This document shows, one piece after another, positions 41,225 to 47,524 of a stretch of 47,524 bases of DNA. The DNA comes from an uncultured Ruminococcus sp. (lineage in GTDB: Bacteria > Bacillota > Clostridia > Oscillospirales > CAG-272): NCBI GenBank assembly GCA_902778145.1, contig CACYWW010000007.1:1-47524 (forward strand). Direction: 5' to 3'. Made by a program: the position numbers and the translations under genes. The number at the start of each line of letters is the position of its first letter. Positions within the stretch are counted from its first letter, which is position 1. Under the pieces are notes generated by a model, which made no database searches, had not been told where the DNA came from, and saw only the letters and a program-made list of their open reading frames with translations.

Positions 41225-41950
41225 ATGCTTGAAATGAAAAACGTCAGCTTCACCGTAAACGTCGACGGTGAGGACAAACATATCATAAAAAACATAAGTC
41301 TTACGATCCCGGATAATAAGCTGATAGTGATAACCGGACCGAACGGCGGCGGCAAATCGACGACCGCCCGCCTCATCGCCGGCATTGAGAAGGCGACGTC
41401 CGGTGAGATCATCCTCAACGGCGAGGATATAACGACTCTGAACGTGACCGAGCGGGCGAAGCGCGGCGTCGCGTTCGCGTTCCAGCAGCCGGTGAAGTTC
41501 AAGGGAATAAACGTGCTCGATCTCATACGCATCGCCGCCGGCAAGCGCCTCAACATCGCCGATTCGTGCGAATATCTTTCCGCCGTCGGTCTCTGCGCGC
41601 GGGACTATATCGACCGTGAGATAAATTCAAGCCTTTCGGGCGGGGAGCTGAAGCGCATAGAGATCGCGACGGTGCTTGCACGCGGAGCGTCGCTTTCGAT
41701 CTTCGACGAGCCCGAGGCGGGCATTGACCTCTGGAGCTTCAGAAATCTGATAGAGGTGTTCGAGCGTATGAGAAAAACGATCCATAACAGCTCGATCGTC
41801 ATAATCTCCCATCAGGAACGCATACTCAGTATAGCCGACGAGATAGTCGTTCTCAAGGACGGAGAGATAGAAAAGCACGGCTCGCGTGACGAGGTGTTCC
41901 CCGAGCTCATCAGGGCGTCCGAGGTCACGGCGTCGTGCTCAAGACAGTGA
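41225..41950 (+). CDS. smsC: SufC/SmsC-type Fe-S assembly ATPase
   Basis: A 241-aa ABC ATPase of the SufC type that drives Fe-S cluster assembly on its SufB-like partner. Walker A GPNGGGKST (about 39-47), signature LSGGELKR (about 137-144), Walker B LSIFDEPEAGID (about 157-168) and the SHQ switch region near 200 are all visible. The start at 41225 is chosen because AGGAAG precedes it. A perfect TATAAT (41191-41196) lies 29 bases upstream; I see no strong -35. It precedes smsB by 14 bases. The neighbouring sufS, sufU and sufD genes are absent, so this is probably the minimal two-gene SMS arrangement. Confidence 0.92.
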   Translation: MLEMKNVSFTVNVDGEDKHIIKNISLTIPDNKLIVITGPNGGGKSTTARLIAGIEKATSGEIILNGEDITTLNVTERAKRGVAFAFQQPVKFKGINVLDLIRIAAGKRLNIADSCEYLSAVGLCARDYIDREINSSLSGGELKRIEIATVLARGASLSIFDEPEAGIDLWSFRNLIEVFERMRKTIHNSSIVIISHQERILSIADEIVVLKDGEIEKHGSRDEVFPELIRASEVTASCSRQ

Positions 41951-41964
41951 CGGAGGTGACGGAA

Positions 41965-42891
41965 ATGCAAAAGCTTGACGAGATACAGAAAAGACTTTTA
42001 CTCGAGGTCGCGGATCTCCATACCGTGCCGGAGGGCGCGTACAATATCCGCTCCAACAGCGAGGCGGCGGGAAGACGTTCCACCGCGAATATAGAGATAA
42101 CCTCAAAGACGGACGTGTCGGGGATCGATATCAGAATAAAGTCGGGCACGAAAAACGAGAGCGTCCACATCCCGGTGGTCCTCACGCAGACGGGACTGAA
42201 GGAGGTCGTTTATAACGATTTCTATATAGGCGAGGACTGCGACGTCGTGATCGTCGCCGGCTGCGGCATAGACAACTGCGGCAATCAGGACGCGGAGCAT
42301 GACGGCATACACCGTTTTTACGTCGGCAGGAACTCGCACGTCAAATACGTGGAAAAGCATTACGGCTCGGGCACCGGCACCGGCAAGCGCATACTCAACC
42401 CGGGCACGGAGGTGTACCAGGAGGAGGGAAGCACCGTCGAGATGGAGATGGTGCAGATAAAAGGCGTCGACGATACCGTCAGGACCACGAAGGCGACGCT
42501 CGCCGCAGGCGCCAAGCTCCTTGTGCGTGAAAGGCTGATGACGCACAGCTCGCAGCGCGCCGTGAGCACGTATTCCGTGGAGCTGAACGGCGCGGATTCG
42601 TCCGCCGACGTCGTTTCAAGATCCGTCGCCCGCGACGATTCGTATCAGAAATTCGACGCGAAGATCATCGGCAACGCCCGCTGCCACGGCCATACGGAAT
42701 GCGACTCCATAATAATGGACAACGGCAGGATACTCGCGGTCCCGGGACTTGAGGCGAACGATATAGACGCCGCTTTAGTACATGAGGCTGCGATCGGCAA
42801 GATCGCCGGAGATCAGATAATAAAGCTCATGACGCTCGGTCTGACCGAGGCGGAGGCGGAAGAGCAGATAATAAACGGGTTCCTGAGATAA
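41965..42891 (+). CDS. smsB: SufB/SmsB-type Fe-S scaffold protein
   Basis: A 308-aa SufB/SufD-family protein, much shorter than SufB (about 470). Characteristic segments are VVLTQTGLKEVVYNDFYIGEDCDVVIVAGCGIDNCGNQDAEHDGIH (residues about 73-120), RFYVGRNSHVKYVEKHYG, and the C-terminal RCHGHTECDSIIMDNGRILAVPGLEAND and ALVHEAAIGKIAGDQI. This is the shape expected of SmsB in the minimal SUF-like system of archaea and some Clostridia. The start at 41965 follows CGGAGGTGACGG. Cys in GCGIDNC and the HGHTECD segment are candidate cluster or metal ligands. It ends before a strong terminator. Confidence 0.9.
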   Translation: MQKLDEIQKRLLLEVADLHTVPEGAYNIRSNSEAAGRRSTANIEITSKTDVSGIDIRIKSGTKNESVHIPVVLTQTGLKEVVYNDFYIGEDCDVVIVAGCGIDNCGNQDAEHDGIHRFYVGRNSHVKYVEKHYGSGTGTGKRILNPGTEVYQEEGSTVEMEMVQIKGVDDTVRTTKATLAAGAKLLVRERLMTHSSQRAVSTYSVELNGADSSADVVSRSVARDDSYQKFDAKIIGNARCHGHTECDSIIMDNGRILAVPGLEANDIDAALVHEAAIGKIAGDQIIKLMTLGLTEAEAEEQIINGFLR

Positions 42892-42920
42892 TTCGCGGAA
42901 AGCCGGGATCCGGAACGATA

Positions 42921-42964
42921 AACGCGCGGTGATCGCTTCATGAAGATCACCGCGCGTTTTTTTT
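42921..42964 (+). terminator. Terminator of smsCB
   Basis: A perfect 13-bp stem ACGCGCGGTGATC / GATCACCGCGCGT with a 10-base loop, followed by eight Ts. Confidence 0.92.
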
Positions 42965-43032
42965 CACCGCGGATGAAAAATTTTATTTTTTTTCGGAAAA
43001 AAGAGCACGCGGGGAAGAAAAAAAGCAACTTA

Positions 43033-43074
43033 ATGGGTGAGGGACCTCAAAAAGGAGGTGATGCGGTTGGATGA
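43033..43074 (+). other. Candidate mini-ORF overlapping ECF sigma start (copy 1)
   Basis: ATG GGT GAG opens a 13-codon frame that ends in TGA 8 bases into the downstream sigma gene, in the +1 frame relative to it. An equivalent mini-ORF with the same first three amino acids (M-G-E) occurs at 45826. No strong ribosome binding site is visible before the ATG, so translation is uncertain. Confidence 0.35.
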
Positions 43075-43630
43075 CAGGACCGTACTGAGGATGCTGAATG
43101 AGCGCGATGAAAGCGTTCTCGGCGAAATACGAAAAACACACGGCCGGGGCTGTATCAGCCTTGCAAACAATTATTTGAACGACAGACGCGACGCGGAGGA
43201 AGTCTTCTCCGACGCGCTTCTGACGGTATGGAATTCCATCCCGCCGGATTCTCCGGGATCGTTCACCGCCTATCTGTACCGCACGGTACGGAATATAGCG
43301 CTCGCCAGATACCGCGATATGCACCGTCAGAAGCGTGAAGGCGATCTCACGGCCGTCGCGCTCGACGACGCGGAGGGCTTCATCCCCGGAGGCGTGGATC
43401 CCGTTGAAAGCCTGACGGCAGCTGAGCTCGGCTCCGTTATAAGCGCGTATCTGAAAAGCCTGCCCGAGACTGACAGAAACGTATTCGTCTGCAGATATTT
43501 CCATAATATGCAGTTGAATGATATAAAAAAGAAGCTCGGGCTTGGTTTGAGGAAGATCAGAAACTCATTGACGCGCAGCCGCGAGGGCTTGCGTGAAAAA
43601 CTCAAAAAGGAGGGTTACTATTATGAATAA
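43067..43630 (+). CDS. ECF-type sigma factor (module 1)
   Basis: A 187-aa sigma-70-family protein. Region 2: RRDAEEVFSDALLTVWNSI and SFTAYLYRTVRNIALARYRD; region 4: LPETDRNVFVCRYFHNMQLNDIKKKLGL and RKIRNSLTRSREGLREKLK. I place the start at TTG 43067 because AAAGGAGGTGAT, a near-perfect Shine-Dalgarno, lies 5-16 bases upstream, and the protein then aligns with module 2; the earlier GTG and ATG overlap that site. Its stop overlaps the anti-sigma start by 8 bases. Signal and target genes are unknown. No clear promoter is visible between the smsCB terminator and this gene. Confidence 0.88.
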   Translation: MDDRTVLRMLNERDESVLGEIRKTHGRGCISLANNYLNDRRDAEEVFSDALLTVWNSIPPDSPGSFTAYLYRTVRNIALARYRDMHRQKREGDLTAVALDDAEGFIPGGVDPVESLTAAELGSVISAYLKSLPETDRNVFVCRYFHNMQLNDIKKKLGLGLRKIRNSLTRSREGLREKLKKEGYYYE

Positions 43631-44513
43631 AAATACGTTATTCAGCGAGGCGATGTCTTATATAGACGACAGCCTCATAACCGAAAGCGTCAGAGCCGAC
43701 GGACAGCAGAACGGAAAACGCGGAGTTTTCATATCATTGGCAGCCTCCGCCGCCGCGGTCGCCGTTATTATCCCGGTAGCTATGACAGCGGCTCGTACCG
43801 CTTTTCCGGGCGGCTTATCCGATGCAGACAGCTTATCCGATACCGGTACTCACGGAGTGACCATTGACGAAGTTTCGCCCGCAACGGATCCCGGATTTAT
43901 CGATACCGATCCGCCTTCCGAAGGTAAAGGTCCGGATGTATATCTTCATCCGACTGTTGAGGAACTGCGCGAAATGGATAATATTCCGGATCTTGTACCG
44001 GATCTTGTACCGAATTACTTGCCGGACGGATACGTTTTCAATTACGTCGACCTGCTGATGGACGGTGACGATTTCCTTTTCTGCAAGGCACGTCTTATCG
44101 ACAACAGGAATAACATTATCGAAAGAGCCGAGGAGAAATACGGCTCGGATCGTTTTGCTGCAGTTTCGGGAAACTCCAGTAGTATTGAATTCGGCATATC
44201 AAGAAAAAGAGACGGCGAAGTGCTCGAGATATATGCAGACGGCTCTCCTTTCGCAGGTACCGAAACCATAGTGATAAGGGAAGATTACAGTCAACATATC
44301 GGCTTTAATGAACTTACGCCGGAAATCATAGAAGAATCGAGAACGGAATGCTTCGATTATGATCCGACAATGAGGGGTTATTTGTACGAGGTGTTCCTTG
44401 ACGCCGGGGAATATACTGTGCGGTACAGATACTCGCTGTGCGGAGACGCCGAAGCTTTATCTGCGGAAGAACTGTATTCCGTGATCACTTCATGTGAATA
44501 CATGAAAAAATAA
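43623..44513 (+). CDS. Single-pass membrane protein, putative anti-sigma factor (module 1)
   Basis: A 296-aa protein. The N-terminal cytosolic stretch (1-34) contains IDDSLI at residues 14-19; one transmembrane helix (about 35-57, SLAASAAAVAVIIPVAMTAA) and a long extracytosolic acidic domain follow. The same layout and IDD motif position occur in module 2. Coupled to the ECF sigma gene by overlapping ATGAATAA. An anti-sigma role is inferred from arrangement; no zinc-finger anti-sigma motif is seen. The external domain (DVYLHPTVEELREMDNIPDLVPDLVPNYLPDGYVF) is not recognised and may sense an extracellular ligand. ATG 43623 is chosen over an upstream in-frame ATG within the sigma gene. Confidence 0.72.
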   Translation: MNKNTLFSEAMSYIDDSLITESVRADGQQNGKRGVFISLAASAAAVAVIIPVAMTAARTAFPGGLSDADSLSDTGTHGVTIDEVSPATDPGFIDTDPPSEGKGPDVYLHPTVEELREMDNIPDLVPDLVPNYLPDGYVFNYVDLLMDGDDFLFCKARLIDNRNNIIERAEEKYGSDRFAAVSGNSSSIEFGISRKRDGEVLEIYADGSPFAGTETIVIREDYSQHIGFNELTPEIIEESRTECFDYDPTMRGYLYEVFLDAGEYTVRYRYSLCGDAEALSAEELYSVITSCEYMKK

Positions 44514-44536
44514 ATATTATTTAAGGGGTGAAAGAA

Positions 44537-45613
44537 ATGAAAATCAAAAGACTGCTGACGATTACCGTTGTGCTGACACTTCTTTTGAATTGTCTGACGT
44601 TTGCTTTCGCAAGCAATTATGAAGATGGAATCGACTTTACTGAATATGTGTCAAAGAACGCTGTCAGTTTAGCAAAATCGTGTGACATGGAATCGAATTC
44701 AGATTATACGGTTACAGGAACACACTTCTTAAACAAATTCGGAAGTGAGGAAGGGTATACGTTGGTTGAGTTATCACCACGCGGATTTGCGATATTCGAT
44801 AACTACAGCGGAGTTCTTGAGGAATTATCACTGAGCGAAGAAATGCCGTATTCCTTCGATGATCAGAATGATAATTATTTCGCTGGACCGATGAACTATT
44901 GCATAAAGCAAGATGCAAATATAATCGATATTCGTACCGGATATAAATACAACGAAGAAGATATAGATTATATAGTAGCTTTGGAAAGTCAAAACAAAAA
45001 ATACCGTACACCTTTCAAAGGACCGGTTGATCCCGGACAGCCGAATTATACTGACGTCAATATGCTGAGTGCAAGTTATTTTATAAATCTGACAGGCAAG
45101 TATGATTTCGGAAACAATTATAATGGCACATGTACTCAACTTGCATGTGCAATAATGATCGGATATTACAGGTATGCCGTCAATCCGATGTTTATAACAA
45201 ACCCGAATTATCTGGGCACGAACAACGGAACATCGGATGACTTCCATGTGCATTTGCAATCATGGATGGGATCATCCGGTGTTAACCTGATTACAGCAAA
45301 ATCAGGAATTGAATCATATCTTGCATCTATATACTTTACAACTCCAGTTGTGACGCTGTCAAGTTATGGGTTTTCATATGTATATTCAAAAGTGGTTGAC
45401 AAAGTAACCCATGACAGACCTGCAGTGATCTCAATGAGCAATTCTTACAATATATCAGCGCCATATAATCATACCTGTGTTGCATATGGATACAGGATTG
45501 CAACTTTAGGCTCCAGTACGAACATATATTATTATGTGCATACCGGGTGGCACGATAATCCTAATGAAATGTGGAACTATTCGTGGTTTTACAGAGCATT
45601 GTCGATTGACTAA
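44537..45613 (+). CDS. Secreted cysteine-peptidase-like protein (C39-like)
   Basis: A 358-aa protein with a signal peptide (1-26, FAFAS). The C-terminal domain (about 165-358) resembles papain-like C39-type peptidases: NYNGTCTQLACAIMIGYYRY gives a candidate nucleophile C199, NHTCVAYGYR gives H312, and VHTGWHDNP gives D340/N341. The N-terminal about 100 residues form a propeptide-like region. Start at ATG 44537 is favoured over GTG 44528 because AAGGGG sits 8 bases upstream. The gene is conspicuously AT-rich and uses different codons from its neighbours, which suggests acquisition. It follows the anti-sigma gene by 23 bases and likely shares its transcript; protease activity itself is not established. 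Confidence 0.78.
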   Translation: MKIKRLLTITVVLTLLLNCLTFAFASNYEDGIDFTEYVSKNAVSLAKSCDMESNSDYTVTGTHFLNKFGSEEGYTLVELSPRGFAIFDNYSGVLEELSLSEEMPYSFDDQNDNYFAGPMNYCIKQDANIIDIRTGYKYNEEDIDYIVALESQNKKYRTPFKGPVDPGQPNYTDVNMLSASYFINLTGKYDFGNNYNGTCTQLACAIMIGYYRYAVNPMFITNPNYLGTNNGTSDDFHVHLQSWMGSSGVNLITAKSGIESYLASIYFTTPVVTLSSYGFSYVYSKVVDKVTHDRPAVISMSNSYNISAPYNHTCVAYGYRIATLGSSTNIYYYVHTGWHDNPNEMWNYSWFYRALSID

Positions 45614-45699
45614 GTAATTAAAACCCCGTTGAATGGTTTGCCGATGCTCTCTGCATTGATTGATTCAAAAAAACGGTTGCAATATTGACCCGATGCGGC

Positions 45700-45741
45700 C
45701 GGTTGTCATCACGATCAAACGTGGTGACAGCCGTTTTTTTT
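45700..45741 (+). terminator. Terminator after the peptidase gene
   Basis: A 14-bp stem with two G-U pairs (CGGTTGTCATCACG / CGTGGTGACAGCCG), a 6-base loop and eight Ts. The 86-base stretch before it holds no gene. Confidence 0.88.
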
Positions 45742-45754
45742 GCCGTCTTCCGCG

Positions 45755-45782
45755 TTGACTTTTTTTGAAATGTCAGTATAAT
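45755..45782 (+). promoter_or_regulatory. Promoter of ECF module 2
   Basis: TTGACT (45755-45760), 16 bases and TATAAT (45777-45782): a SigA-type promoter rather than an obvious ECF-type autoregulatory one. Confidence 0.82.
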
Positions 45783-45825
45783 TTTATAAAAAGAGTGTGA
45801 CCCGGACGGGGTAAAATCCTACATT

Positions 45826-45876
45826 ATGGGTGAAAGCGCTTTTGATCGGGACGGGAGGTGCCGTTTTGAACGATAA
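45826..45876 (+). other. Candidate mini-ORF overlapping ECF sigma start (copy 2)
   Basis: ATG GGT GAA opens a 16-codon frame that stops 11 bases into the sigma gene, again in the +1 frame. It shares M-G-E and the overlap geometry with 43033-43074. No strong ribosome binding site is visible before it. Confidence 0.35.
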
Positions 45877-46426
45877 TGAGATCATCGGATTGTTTCTGAA
45901 AAGAGACGAGAGGGCGATCGAGCATACACGCGCCGCCTACGACGAAAGGTGCATGCAGATCGCATACGGGATACTGAAGAACAGGCAGGACGCGGAGGAG
46001 GTAGTCTCCGACGCTTATCTTGTGCTGTGGAGATCCTTTGAAACTGATACGCCGCGCAATCTTCCGGCGTTTCTGTACAGGATAGTCCGCAACCAGGCGC
46101 TGATCAGGTACGACCGGGAAAACGCGAATAAGAGAAGCGTAAAGGAAGCCGTGCCGCTGTCGGAGCTTGAGGACTGTCTGCCGTCTGACGGCGATCTTCA
46201 GTCACAGCTTGATGAAAGGGAGCTTACGGGGCTTATAAACGCGTTTCTCCGCACGCTTCCGGTGTGTGACAGAAGGATCTTCATATGCAGGTATTTCGCC
46301 GGGATGGAAGTCAAAAACATCGCCGCAAAATACGGTCTCGGTTCAAGCCGCGTCAAAATGTCGCTTTTCAGAAGCAGGAAAAAACTGAAAGAAATGCTTA
46401 CTAAGGAGGGTTACTTCAATGAGTGA
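45866..46426 (+). CDS. ECF-type sigma factor (module 2)
   Basis: A 186-aa sigma-70-family protein paralogous to module 1: region 2 has NRQDAEEVVSDAYLVLWRSF and FLYRIVRNQALIRYDREN; region 4 has LPVCDRRIFICRYFAGMEVKNIAAKYGLG and SRVKMSLFRSRKKLKEML. The start is placed at TTG 45866 because GGGAGGTG lies 5-12 bases upstream and the alignment with module 1 begins there; the earlier GTG extension does not align. It overlaps its membrane partner by 8 bases. Signal and regulon are unknown. Confidence 0.88.
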   Translation: MNDNEIIGLFLKRDERAIEHTRAAYDERCMQIAYGILKNRQDAEEVVSDAYLVLWRSFETDTPRNLPAFLYRIVRNQALIRYDRENANKRSVKEAVPLSELEDCLPSDGDLQSQLDERELTGLINAFLRTLPVCDRRIFICRYFAGMEVKNIAAKYGLGSSRVKMSLFRSRKKLKEMLTKEGYFNE

Positions 46427-47372
46427 TTTGAAAAAGCTTGATAATGCGATAGCGGGGATCGACGACGGTCTCCTTGCGGACGCCATGAGCAGCAGCGAAA
46501 CAAAACAGAGCGGAGGAAGGCTGCGCGCCGTGCTCGGCGCCGTCGCCGCCGTTGCGATAATCGGCGGGCTTGCCGGTCTGTCCCTGTTCCTCGCAAAAAC
46601 AGCGGGACCGAAACAGCCCGCGTCTGCGCCAGATATTACCGCCGCGGAAAGTACGGCGGAGGACACGTCCGTCGCGGAAACGGAAGACGCCGTCGGCGTA
46701 AGCCTTGACGAGATGCTTGAAAGGGTCTACAGCCATCCCGGTACGTCGGAAATGAAATTCAGACTGAAGCAGACCGTGACGGACGAGGATATGAAGGATT
46801 ATCTGAAAAAGTTTTCGTACGGCGGCATTTGTCAGTATTACGATCCAGACTATGATTTGACGCCCGTATATTACTGCGAATCAGATGACAGACTTATGAC
46901 GGATGAGGAAATCGAAGCGGCGTATGAAAACTGCTACAGGTTCGGTCCGGACTGGGTCTCCGGTACGCCGTACGTGAGATACGACGTGAACGGTTACCCC
47001 TCAAGAGATGACGATAATAAAGCCATCGTCCACGTCGATATACTTGACGAAAAAATATCCGTCTGCGGGCTGACCGTCAATTCATCGCTCGATGAAGCGG
47101 AAAAGGTGTTGACGGAGCTCGGATTCACGGTAACGCGGAACAAAACCCACAAAGTTTATTCGTGTAAAACCGACAGAGAAATACTTGAAGCGCACGCAGA
47201 CGGCTTCTGGATTATATTTGAGGAAGCGTCGGAAATGAAAAGCGGATTTGAAAAAGACGTTTATCCCTACACGGACTATATCTTGTACAGGGATAACGTG
47301 ATGCCCGCGATCATCCGTATGGGAATATCCGTTGACGGATATTCTTCCGTCGATCAGTTCCTCATCCCGTGA
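46419..47372 (+). CDS. Single-pass membrane protein, putative anti-sigma factor (module 2)
   Basis: A 317-aa protein: cytosolic N-terminus with IDDGLL at 14-19 (the same position as in module 1), one transmembrane helix (about 38-58, GAVAAVAIIGGLAGLSLFLA), a Thr/Ala/Glu linker, and an extracytosolic domain. The distal half contains SVCGLTVNSSLDEAEKVLTELGFTV, which resembles small repeat-type domains found in other clostridial surface proteins. Preceded by AAGGAGGGTTAC. It is inferred to hold the adjacent sigma factor inactive until an outside signal is received. No terminator with a T-run follows; hairpin repeats begin about 50 bases downstream. Confidence 0.72.
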   Translation: MSDLKKLDNAIAGIDDGLLADAMSSSETKQSGGRLRAVLGAVAAVAIIGGLAGLSLFLAKTAGPKQPASAPDITAAESTAEDTSVAETEDAVGVSLDEMLERVYSHPGTSEMKFRLKQTVTDEDMKDYLKKFSYGGICQYYDPDYDLTPVYYCESDDRLMTDEEIEAAYENCYRFGPDWVSGTPYVRYDVNGYPSRDDDNKAIVHVDILDEKISVCGLTVNSSLDEAEKVLTELGFTVTRNKTHKVYSCKTDREILEAHADGFWIIFEEASEMKSGFEKDVYPYTDYILYRDNVMPAIIRMGISVDGYSSVDQFLIP

Positions 47373-47424
47373 TCCGCTTGCCGGTCCCGCCGGAATTGGG
47401 ACAGCGGTAAAAAAAGGCAGGATA

Positions 47425-47524
47425 TGCCGACTGTTCTGAAGGACAGTCGGCAGTTATGAGTTCCGCTTACGCGGAACGTTATGAGCGCTGACGCGCGTTA
47501 TGATTGCTTCGCAAGTTATGAGTG
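47425..47524. repeat. Tandem array of hairpins separated by GTTATGAG
   Basis: Four palindromes of different sequence are separated by a conserved GTTATGA(G) at 47453, 47478, 47497 and 47515. The first (47425-47452) has a 12-bp stem with a TGAA loop. The next are TTCCGC-TTAC-GCGGAA, GCGC-TGAC-GCGC and TTGC-TTC-GCAA. The array continues past the window end. Its linker-plus-variable-hairpin design resembles the 21-80 units. Confidence 0.7.

Noticed and set aside
47378..47418. Terminator hairpin after the last membrane protein gene
   Set aside because: The stem needs a large bulge (CCGCT-TGCCG-GTCCC against GGGACAGCGG) and is followed by As, not Ts.
47425..47524. Possible CRISPR array
   Set aside because: The conserved unit is only 8 bases, the variable parts are palindromes of 11-28 bases, and no cas genes are present.

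Overview
The window reads as chromosomal DNA of a GC-rich, spore-lineage Gram-positive bacterium, most likely an uncultured gut or rumen Clostridia member of Oscillospiraceae/Ruminococcaceae type. The case rests on Spo0A, a HisZ/short-HisG pair headed by a TrpR-like YerC/HisR regulator, a Firmicutes-type L10 leader, a two-gene SmsC/SmsB-like Fe-S system, many lipoproteins with T/E/P-rich linkers, two C-terminal NPxTSD sorting-type signals, and strong SigA-type promoters with AGGAGG-like ribosome binding sites. No tRNA, rRNA, phage, IS element or CRISPR array was found.

Layout. 1-3,500: a short hairpin repeat array, a cell-wall-anchored hypothetical protein, and a tmk-gpmI operon (minus strand). 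3,600-11,300: a compact plus-strand histidine operon hisR-hisZ-G-D-C-B-H-A-F-IE, whose genes mostly overlap, ending in a bidirectional terminator. 11,300-16,300: an SLH/GH43-like lipoprotein (minus), a citrate/homocitrate-synthase-family enzyme (candidate Re-citrate synthase) and a DUF4358-like lipoprotein (plus). 16,300-17,560: rplJ-rplL (minus) behind a recognisable L10 leader with an attenuator. 17,560-18,098: repeat-rich non-coding DNA.

18,099-30,732 is the most distinctive part: a probable eight-gene minus-strand operon encoding an AraC regulator, an FGGY pentulose kinase, an L-ribulose-5-P 4-epimerase, an L-ribulose/L-xylulose-5-P 3-epimerase, two homologous six-hairpin glycosidase-like proteins, a phosphomannose-isomerase-like cupin and a 1,097-aa six-hairpin glycosidase-like protein. 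Together they suggest intracellular cleavage of an imported glycoside to an L-pentose that enters the pentose phosphate pathway through L-xylulose. Substrate and entry isomerase are unproven. Divergently, 30,973-37,473 encodes two near-duplicate solute-binding lipoproteins with no permease, a repeat-containing wall-anchored protein and a GH99-like/GLUG-repeat lipoprotein. These may be the surface side of the same or a related carbohydrate system.

37,618-42,964: a GH2 enzyme overlapping a ComEC-type metallo-beta-lactamase protein, spo0A, and the smsC-smsB pair. 43,000-47,372: two parallel ECF sigma/membrane anti-sigma modules, each with a TTG start and an overlapping upstream mini-ORF, separated by an AT-rich secreted cysteine-peptidase-like gene. 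The window ends inside a second array of tiny hairpins separated by GTTATGAG.
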